NCBI RefSeq assembly: GCF_030285665.1
Contig: NZ_CP127295.1
Coordinates: 2,604,001-2,668,000 of the forward strand
Reading direction: 5' to 3'
DNA from: Amycolatopsis mongoliensis
Lineage (GTDB): Bacteria > Actinomycetota > Actinomycetes > Mycobacteriales > Pseudonocardiaceae
Length of the DNA stretch: 64,000 bases
Below the pieces are notes generated by a model. The model ran no database searches. It saw only the letters and a program-made list of their open reading frames with translations, and was not told the DNA's origin. A program made the position numbers and the translations under genes. This document shows positions 58,561 to 64,000 of this stretch, in pieces (positions within the stretch are counted from its first letter, which is position 1; every line of letters begins with the position of its first letter).

Positions 58561-59706
58561 TCAGCCGTCGACGGCCAGGGCGTCCTCCGCGGGCGCTCGC
58601 ACCACCTCCGACGCACGCTCCGCGTCCCGCTTGGCCACCTCTTCCCGCACGATCGGGATGACGTACCGGCCGAAGTCGATCGTGTCGCCGAGCATGTCGT
58701 AGCCCCGCGCCGACAGGATCTCGACGCCGAGGTCGTAGTAGTCCAGCAGCGCCTGCGCGACCGTCTCCGGCGTGCCGACCAGCGCGTTCGAGTTGCCCGC
58801 GCCGCCGGTCGCGGCCGCCGTCGGGGTCCACAGCGCGCGGTCGAACCGCTCGCCCCGGGCCGCCACCGCCAGCAGCCGCTGGGAGCCCGTGTTCTCGGGC
58901 TCGGTCAGCTTGTGCCGCCGGGTCAGCGGTTGGCCACCCTTCGTCCGGTCCTTGATCGCCCCGACCGTCGCGTACGCCTTTTCCCAGGCCAGCTCCTCGG
59001 TCGGCGCGATGATCGGGCGGAACGCGACCTGGATCCGCGGCACGTCCGTGCGGCCGGCCGCCAGCGCCGCGGCCCTCACCGACTCGATCTGCTCCGCGGT
59101 CTGGGCCAGCGGCTCGCCCCAGAGGCAGTAGATGTCCGCTTCGGCGCCTCCGGCGGCGTACGCGGCGGGCGAAGAGCCGCCGAAGGAGACGCCCGGCCGA
59201 GGCTTCTGCACCGGCTTGACGTCGCTGACGTAGTCCTTGAAGCGGTAGTACTCGCCCTCGAAGTCGAAGGGCTCGTCCGAGGTCCAGGCCTTCTTGATGA
59301 TCTGGATGGCTTCGCGCGTGCGCCCGTAGCGCTCGTCCTTCGTGAGGTGGTCGCCTTCGCGCTGCTGCTCGTGGTCGTTGCCGCCGGTGATGAAGTGCAC
59401 CGTGAGACGGCCGTCGGAGATCTGGTCGAGCGTCGCGAACGTCTTCGCCGCGAAGGTCGGGTACGAGACGTTCGGGCGGTGCGCGAGCAGGATCTGCAGC
59501 TTGTCGAGCTTCGTGGCGACGTACGCGGCCGCCTGCGCGGGGTCGGGTGAGCCGGAACCGTAGGCGAACAGCACCCGGTCCCAGCCGAAGTCCTCGTGCG
59601 CGCGGGCCAGGCGCAGCGTGTACTCCTTGTCGAACACCCCGCCCGAGCGGGCGTGCGTCTCCGACCCGTCGTGCGTGCCTCCGATGCCCAGGAACTCCAC
59701 CGGCAT
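58561..59706 (-). CDS. SsuD-like FMNH2-dependent monooxygenase (LLM class)
   Basis: A 381-aa luciferase-like monooxygenase resembling alkanesulfonate monooxygenase. RLARAHEDFGWDRVLFAYGSGSPDP, LAHRPNVSYPTFAAKTFATLDQISDGRLTVHFITGGNDHEQQREGD and KAWTSDEPFDFEGEYYRFKDYVSDVKPVQ are typical of SsuD. It would oxidise a sulfonate or related carbon-sulfur compound with reduced FMN. RBS GGAGG lies 5 bp before ATG 59706, so the earlier ATG (59718) is rejected. No flavin reductase gene is adjacent, but an FAD/NAD-binding protein gene (60264) is nearby. Confidence 0.9.
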   Translation of the reverse strand: MPVEFLGIGGTHDGSETHARSGGVFDKEYTLRLARAHEDFGWDRVLFAYGSGSPDPAQAAAYVATKLDKLQILLAHRPNVSYPTFAAKTFATLDQISDGRLTVHFITGGNDHEQQREGDHLTKDERYGRTREAIQIIKKAWTSDEPFDFEGEYYRFKDYVSDVKPVQKPRPGVSFGGSSPAAYAAGGAEADIYCLWGEPLAQTAEQIESVRAAALAAGRTDVPRIQVAFRPIIAPTEELAWEKAYATVGAIKDRTKGGQPLTRRHKLTEPENTGSQRLLAVAARGERFDRALWTPTAAATGGAGNSNALVGTPETVAQALLDYYDLGVEILSARGYDMLGDTIDFGRYVIPIVREEVAKRDAERASEVVRAPAEDALAVDG

Positions 59707-59787
59707 TCCGTCCTCCATCCCTCGCGTCGGTACTCCCAGGGCTACGCCTGGCGCGAGGCATGCGGCAACGGAGTCCGCAGGGTGGAA

Positions 59788-60129
59788 CTAGCGCCGGTAC
59801 TTTTCGATCACCTCGATCGACGCGCGGACCTGCTCGAAGGTGGGCGGGCTCGCCCGGTTGAACACGACGGTCAGGGACCGGCGCGGGACGACCACGAACT
59901 CGACGTCGACCCCGGCCGCCTCCGACGCCGCCTCGACGACGTCCCGCCAGTGCTTCGGGTCGATCCCGTCCGGATCGGCCCACTCGTGCGCGAAGATCGC
60001 CCAGTTGCCCCTGAGCAGGGTGCCGACCACGTCCTGCGCGGTGTGGACGCGATGCGGCGGGCCGATCTCATCCGTCACGTCTTCGCGGTCGTGGTGCCGC
60101 TGCGAAGGCCCGGGCGCCTGTGTGGTCAA
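59788..60129 (-). CDS. Small conserved-looking protein, unknown function
   Basis: A frame of up to 113 aa starting at TTG (60129), or at a downstream GTG. Its C-terminal half (EFVVVPRRSLTVVFNRASPPTFEQVRASIEVIEKYRR) looks like a folded alpha/beta domain. The N-terminal part is polar and rich in Gln, Asp and His. No family is recognised. It is on the same strand as, and 81 bp upstream of, the SsuD-like gene, so may share its message. The start is uncertain. Confidence 0.5.
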   Translation of the reverse strand: MTTQAPGPSQRHHDREDVTDEIGPPHRVHTAQDVVGTLLRGNWAIFAHEWADPDGIDPKHWRDVVEAASEAAGVDVEFVVVPRRSLTVVFNRASPPTFEQVRASIEVIEKYRR

Positions 60130-60202
60130 GGGACAAATCCGCTCCTTCAGCCGGTGTGCCCCGGGGATTCGGCGCCGGTCGCCGGAGTGTTTGGTTTTAT
60201 TC

Positions 60203-60214
60203 CCGGAATTCCGG
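60203..60214. promoter_or_regulatory. Palindrome in the divergent promoter region
   Basis: CCGGAATTCCGG is a perfect 12-bp palindrome in the 134-bp gap between the TTG-start gene/SsuD-like group (minus) and the FAD/NAD protein (plus), 49 bp before the latter's ATG. It may be an operator shared by both directions. Confidence 0.4.
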
Positions 60215-60263
60215 AGTATGGGAAGGACGCCCTGGTCGGGAGCCCCGGCGTAGCTTCGGCTGC

Positions 60264-62135
60264 ATGGCCGAGCGCGCGCCGTTCACCCTCGCCGTCGTGG
60301 GCGCCGGACCCCGGGGGGTCGGCGTCCTCGAGCGGCTCGGCGCGAACGCCGAGCTGCGGCGCGACCGCCGGCTCGAAGTGCACCTGATCGACCCGTTCCC
60401 GCCGGGACCCGGCCGCGTGTGGCGCTACGACCAGTCGCCGCTGCTGCGGATGAACTCCATGCCCGAGGACGTCACGATGTTCACCGACGACTCGGTGAAG
60501 ATGGCGGGGCCGGTGCGGCCGGGGCCGACGCTGCTGGAGTGGGCGCGGAAGGTCCGTGACGGCGCCCTCGACGCCGAAGTGCCGCCCGACGTCGTCGCCG
60601 AGCTGACCGCGCTCGACAGCTTCGACTTCCCGACCCGGCGGCTGCAGAGCGCCTACCTGACCTGGGTGTACCGCAAGATCCTCGGCGACCTGCCCGAGGG
60701 CATCGACGTCGTCGAGCATGCGGCGCGAGCCGTCGGGGTCGACGGTCCTACGGTCAGCCTGTCCGACGGTACGACCGTCGCGGCGGACGCCGTCGTCTTC
60801 ACCGTCGGGCACCTCGACGCCGAACCGGACGAACGGGAGCGCGAGCTCGTGACGTTCGCCGCGCGGCACGGGCTCGCCTACTACCCGGCCGGCTACACCG
60901 CCGACGTCGACTACTCCGGCATCGCGCCGGGCGAAACCGTGCTGGTGCGCGGGTTCGGCCTGGCGTTCGTCGACCTGATGCTGCTGCTGACCGAGGGGCG
61001 CGGCGGCCGGTTCGAGGACCTGCCGTGCGGCGGCCTGCGCTACCACCCGAGCGGTGCCGAGCCGGTGCTGCACGTCGGCTCGCGGCGCGGGGTGCCCTAC
61101 CACGCGAAGATCGGCTACCGGCTGCGCGGGAAACCGTTGCGGCTGCCCAGGTTCTTCGACGCCTACGCCATGGACGACCTTCCCGGGGAGGCGCTCGACT
61201 TCCGCGCGGACGTCTGGCCGCTGATCGCGAAGGAGCTGGCCTGGGGCTACTACAGCGAGCTGTTCACCGGGCACCCCGACCGCGTGCGGATGGACTTCGT
61301 CGTGTTCGCGGACACCTTCGCCGACCTGCCCTGGGATTCGCCGGGCATGCGGGACCTCATCGCGCGGGCGGTGCCCGCCGAGGCCGACCGCCTCGACCTC
61401 GACCGGCTCGACCGGCCGATGGCGGGCCGCGCGTTCGGCTCGGCGGAGGAGTTCGGCAAGGAGCTGCGGGAGTACGTCGAAGCCGACCTCGCGCGCCGGG
61501 CGGACCAGGAGTTCAGCGCCGACCTGGGTGCGTTCATGGCGTTGCTCTCGGTGTACGGCCAGCTGCCGGTGCTCGTCCAAAAAGGACGGCTCGACGCCTC
61601 TTCGCAAGTGTCCGATATGGACGGCTGGTTCCACGGGTTCTTCTCGTACTACGCCAGCGGGCCGCCGCCGCGCCGGCTGGAGGAGCTGCTGGCCCTGCAC
61701 CAGGTCGGCGTGGTTTCCTTCGCCGGCGCGGACATGCGGGTGACGGCGGAGCGCGACGCGTTCGTCGCGTCCAGCGCGAGCTATCCCGGAACGGTTTCGG
61801 CGCGCACGCTGGTCGAAGCGCGGCTGCCTGGCCCGAGCGTCACGCGGGCGGCGGACGGCCTGCTCCAGCAGCTGCGCGACGCGGGCGAGCTGGCCGAGGA
61901 GACGGTCGCGGACCCGGTGACGGGCGCGTTGCTGCCGTCGGGCCGGATCCACACGCGCGTGTCGGACTCCCGCCTGCTCGACGGCACCGGCCGCCCGCAC
62001 CCGCACCGCTTCGCCGTGGGCCCGCACACGAGCGCCCGCTCGGCGGCGGCGTTCACCCGGCCCCGGACGAACGCGTCGAGCTTCCGCCAGAACGACGCCG
62101 TCGCGCGCGAGATCCTGGCCCTCGTGAGTGGTTAG
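60264..62135 (+). CDS. FAD/NAD(P)-binding protein (NAD_binding_9-like)
   Basis: A 623-aa flavoprotein-like protein. The N-terminal FAD site is VVGAGPRGVGVLERL (11-25), with PFPPGPGRVWRYDQSPLLRMNSMP next (the ADP-ribose binding region), and VVFTVGHLDAEPDE and LVRGFGLAFVDLMLLLTEGRGG further on. The whole pattern fits the PF13454 (NAD_binding_9/HpaM-like) family, which includes lysine/ornithine-type N-monooxygenase-like and uncharacterised flavoproteins. The C-terminal half has no named domain. It is divergent from the SsuD-like group, which may supply or use the same sulfur substrate; that is inference. Ends in a hairpin shared with the convergent glycosyltransferase. Confidence 0.85.
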   Translation: MAERAPFTLAVVGAGPRGVGVLERLGANAELRRDRRLEVHLIDPFPPGPGRVWRYDQSPLLRMNSMPEDVTMFTDDSVKMAGPVRPGPTLLEWARKVRDGALDAEVPPDVVAELTALDSFDFPTRRLQSAYLTWVYRKILGDLPEGIDVVEHAARAVGVDGPTVSLSDGTTVAADAVVFTVGHLDAEPDERERELVTFAARHGLAYYPAGYTADVDYSGIAPGETVLVRGFGLAFVDLMLLLTEGRGGRFEDLPCGGLRYHPSGAEPVLHVGSRRGVPYHAKIGYRLRGKPLRLPRFFDAYAMDDLPGEALDFRADVWPLIAKELAWGYYSELFTGHPDRVRMDFVVFADTFADLPWDSPGMRDLIARAVPAEADRLDLDRLDRPMAGRAFGSAEEFGKELREYVEADLARRADQEFSADLGAFMALLSVYGQLPVLVQKGRLDASSQVSDMDGWFHGFFSYYASGPPPRRLEELLALHQVGVVSFAGADMRVTAERDAFVASSASYPGTVSARTLVEARLPGPSVTRAADGLLQQLRDAGELAEETVADPVTGALLPSGRIHTRVSDSRLLDGTGRPHPHRFAVGPHTSARSAAAFTRPRTNASSFRQNDAVAREILALVSG

Positions 62136-62166
62136 GGCGGTTCTAACCGCCCTAACCACTCACGAG
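62121..62166. terminator. Shared terminator inside two convergent coding ends
   Basis: Arms 62121-62142 and 62145-62166 pair perfectly (22 bp) around a 2-nt loop. The left arm contains the last four codons and stop of the FAD/NAD gene (TAG 62133-62135), and the right arm contains the stop (62160-62162) and the final codons of the glycosyltransferase gene. Confidence 0.85.
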
Positions 62167-63266
62167 GCCCAGGCGACCACCTCGGCGAGGACTTGCTCGG
62201 GTGGGGGCATTTTCGCGATCTCGGCCGCGATGCCCCGGGCGGTGTCGCGGGGTTTCGGGTCGGTGAGCAGGTCGCGGGCCGCTGCCTCGATCGCGGGTAT
62301 CCGGATCGCGTCGCCGACCAGGGACTTCGCCGCGCCGAGTGCCGAGAGCGTTTCCGCGTTCGCGAACTGGTCGGCGCCCTGCGGCAGGATCAGCTGCGGC
62401 AGCCCGGCCGCGAGTGACGCCAGCACCGTGCCCGTGCCGCCGTGGTGCACCACCAGGCCCGCGTGCTTCAAGACCTCCGCCTGCGGCACGAACCCGGCCA
62501 CCTGGACGCGAGCCGGCAGCTCGCCCAACGCCGACGGGTCGCCGGGGCCGAGCGCCACCAGCACGTCCACGTCCAGGCGGGACAGCGCGCGGATCGCGCC
62601 GCGCAGGACGTCCGTCGCGCCGAAGACCACCGTGCCCAGCGTCAGGTAGACGAAGCCGTCTTCCGGGAGCGGCGGCAGCGGGACGTCGGGGTCGAACGGC
62701 GTCGGGCGCATCCGGAACACCGTCGGCACGGACGCGGTGCCCGGGTCGCGGACGCTGTCGGGCCAGACGTCGACGCAGGCGTCGCCGAAGAGCGCGTCCG
62801 CCGGGAGCTCGCCCCAGAGCGGCCGCAGCCGTTCGGCGGCCACGGCCAGGATCTCCGGCGGCATCGACCGCCCGATCACGACCGAGACGGCCGGGATGCC
62901 CGCCCGCCGCGCCGCCACCCCGGCGCCGACGTCGCTCATGTCGTAGACGACCAGGTCGGGACGCAGTTCGGGGAGCAGCGGCGTCAGGTCGCCGAGCAGC
63001 GAGTGCGGCAGCAGCTCGGCGAACATGGTGATGCCGACGTCGAGGAAACCGGCGTCCGCACCGTGCCGCTTCTGGGCTTCGGCCTCCGCCTCGCCGATGC
63101 CGATCCCGGCGCGGTGGACCTCGAAACCGAGGTCACGCACCTGGGGCACGAACGCTTCGCCGGTGCCGAAGACGACCTCGTGACCCGCTGCCGCGGCCGC
63201 GTTCGCCAAGGGCAGCAAGGGAAACAGGTGGCCGTACGCCGGGCGGCACGTGAAGAGGATCCGCAC
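62160..63266 (-). CDS. Macrolide/UDP-type glycosyltransferase (GT1, MGT-like)
   Basis: A 368-aa GT-B glycosyltransferase of family GT1. N-terminal start MRILFTCRPAYGHLFPLLPLA, and C-terminal donor motif HHGGTGTVLASLAAGLPQLILPQGADQFANAE, the hallmark of UGT/MGT enzymes that glycosylate macrolides or other small acceptors (self-resistance or detoxification). The predicted catalytic His is in the GHLFP motif. No biosynthetic genes are nearby, so a detoxifying role is more likely than natural-product synthesis. It shares its terminator with the convergent FAD/NAD gene. Confidence 0.9.
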   Translation of the reverse strand: MRILFTCRPAYGHLFPLLPLANAAAAAGHEVVFGTGEAFVPQVRDLGFEVHRAGIGIGEAEAEAQKRHGADAGFLDVGITMFAELLPHSLLGDLTPLLPELRPDLVVYDMSDVGAGVAARRAGIPAVSVVIGRSMPPEILAVAAERLRPLWGELPADALFGDACVDVWPDSVRDPGTASVPTVFRMRPTPFDPDVPLPPLPEDGFVYLTLGTVVFGATDVLRGAIRALSRLDVDVLVALGPGDPSALGELPARVQVAGFVPQAEVLKHAGLVVHHGGTGTVLASLAAGLPQLILPQGADQFANAETLSALGAAKSLVGDAIRIPAIEAAARDLLTDPKPRDTARGIAAEIAKMPPPEQVLAEVVAWAS

Positions 63267-63282
63267 CGCCCGAGCGTACCGG

Positions 63283-64000
63283 TCAGCCCTTCACGACCGG
63301 AGCGATTTGCTGCGCCCACTGCTGCGGGGCCGACGTCCCGCCGGGCAGGGAGTTGAAGTACTCCCAGCCGTCGATCCCGCCGAAGTCCGCGTACTTGCCG
63401 ATGAGACTCCGCACGGTCGACTGAAGTGTCGACATGGCGACATAGCCGCTGCAGTTCGCGGGGTTGGTCACGGTCCCGGCGACGACCTTGCTCGCCGGCA
63501 CGACTCCGCGCTGGATGATGCCGTCGTAGCCGGAGGTGCTGCTCAGCGAGCCCCAGCCACAGTAGAACTGCGTGTTGAACCAGGAGATCTGGCTGCCGCG
63601 GTCGCGGTAGAGCGTGTCGTAGTCGAGGCCCGAGAGCCCGCCGCCGCCGCTGAGTTCGGTCGCGACCGGAGCCAACGTCACCAGGAACGAGCTGCCGAAG
63701 TCGGCGCGCAGGGCGTCGATCAGCTTGTTGAGCGCGGCGTTGGACATGTGCTCTTCGACGTCGAGGTCGATGCCGGAGAGCGAGTACGTCCGGATGAGGT
63801 TCCGCAGCAGCGGGTAGTAGGTGTCGAACTGGGTTTCGAGCCGCTGGAAGCTGCCCGCGGCCGCCCCGCCGACGAAGGCGAGGACGTGCACACCCTGGCT
63901 GCGCAGGGTCGCGAGGTCCTGCCACATCCGCGTGAACTTCGCGGCGTCGGGCGGATCGTCGTTGAGGTGCACGACGCTGTTGGCGTCGAGGTGGATGGCC
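63283..64000 (-). CDS. Glycoside hydrolase family 18 protein (5' end outside window)
   Basis: The visible C-terminal 239 residues of a GH18 TIM barrel. The catalytic DxDxE motif is in SGIDLDVEE (acid Glu at the last E of DVE). Earlier GVHVLAFVGGAAAG and later FLVTLAPVATE, SWFNTQFYCGWG and VVAGTVTNPANCSGYV are typical barrel strands of chitinase/endo-beta-N-acetylglucosaminidase relatives. The frame continues past the right edge, where the signal peptide and promoter must lie. Given its likely substrate (chitin or N-glycans) it may be in the DasR regulon, but its upstream region cannot be seen. Confidence 0.85.
   Translation of the reverse strand, partial: AIHLDANSVVHLNDDPPDAAKFTRMWQDLATLRSQGVHVLAFVGGAAAGSFQRLETQFDTYYPLLRNLIRTYSLSGIDLDVEEHMSNAALNKLIDALRADFGSSFLVTLAPVATELSGGGGLSGLDYDTLYRDRGSQISWFNTQFYCGWGSLSSTSGYDGIIQRGVVPASKVVAGTVTNPANCSGYVAMSTLQSTVRSLIGKYADFGGIDGWEYFNSLPGGTSAPQQWAQQIAPVVKG

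Noticed and set aside
62160..64000. Glycosyltransferase and GH18 as part of a natural-product cluster
   Set aside because: No polyketide, peptide or other scaffold genes are present in the window; the glycosyltransferase is isolated and more likely a detoxifying enzyme.

Overview
The window is GC-rich actinobacterial chromosome, most likely from a Pseudonocardiaceae genus such as Amycolatopsis. The signs are strongly G/C-ending codons, many GTG and apparently leaderless starts, 4-bp ATGA/GTGA gene overlaps, an HspR-type HAIR element at clpB, DasR-type dre sites, F420/LLM and PPOX flavoenzymes, and long perfect hairpins with CCGTGAA...TTCACGG ends between genes. There is no rRNA, tRNA, CRISPR array, transposase, integrase or phage gene. 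It reads as a core chromosomal arm. Several neighbours (type II flavohemoglobin, clpB, a membrane-anchored protein, pyrE, a TrmH methylase, DedA, a GH76 protein, fba, DUF3151) recall the Rv0360c-Rv0385 part of Mycobacterium tuberculosis from memory, which supports conserved synteny.

Layout. 0-4.5 kb: a left-edge secreted protein under a dre site, a dienelactone hydrolase, two tandem globin-reductase fusions and a divergent MarR regulator. 4.5-11 kb: MFS exporter, clpB with HAIR, a membrane-anchored protein, a repeat-containing secreted protein and an SDR. 11-14.2 kb: a MacB/FtsX-type ABC pair. 14.3-18.6 kb: pyrE, a tightly coupled sigma factor / ZAS anti-sigma-Asp23 / Asp23 operon, a DUF2784 protein and a TrmH methylase. 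18.6-24.4 kb: secreted GH5, an orphan molybdopterin oxidoreductase, GH76 and a 509-aa orphan. 24.5-31.6 kb: a sugar locus with two LacI-type genes (one lacking its DNA-binding domain) divergent from a CUT2 ABC importer, a PfkB kinase, a P-loop kinase and an SDR. 31.8-37.6 kb: VOC protein, DedA, and a MarR / MFS / YceI operon in which MFS and YceI carry carboxypeptidase-regulatory-like domains. 37.6-42.6 kb: a GlcD-type oxidase, a second DedA, nagA with a dre site, a SigE-family sigma factor and a YciI protein. 42.6-47.4 kb: an oxygenase cluster (SDR, PPOX, Baeyer-Villiger-type monooxygenase, putative diiron protein, 2Fe-2S reductase). 47.5-54.8 kb: aldo/keto reductase, F420 LLM enzyme, fba, a HIRAN-like protein, a polytopic membrane protein, DUF3151 and a secretory lipase. 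54.8-64 kb: TetR, a GGDEF cyclase, MFS, an SsuD-like monooxygenase, a large FAD/NAD protein, a glycosyltransferase and a right-edge GH18 protein.

Working together. The sugar locus looks like one uptake-and-phosphorylation regulon built around a 24-bp perfect palindrome that overlaps the importer's -35 box. nagA and the left-edge gene carry dre sites and are probably in the chitin/N-acetylglucosamine regulon. The 42.6-47.4 kb cluster looks like one oxidative pathway for a hydrophobic substrate, with two associated palindromes. The best candidates for undescribed systems are the HTH-less LacI paralogue, the MFS/YceI domain-sharing operon, the ZAS-Asp23 fusion operon, and the BVMO/diiron/reductase set.
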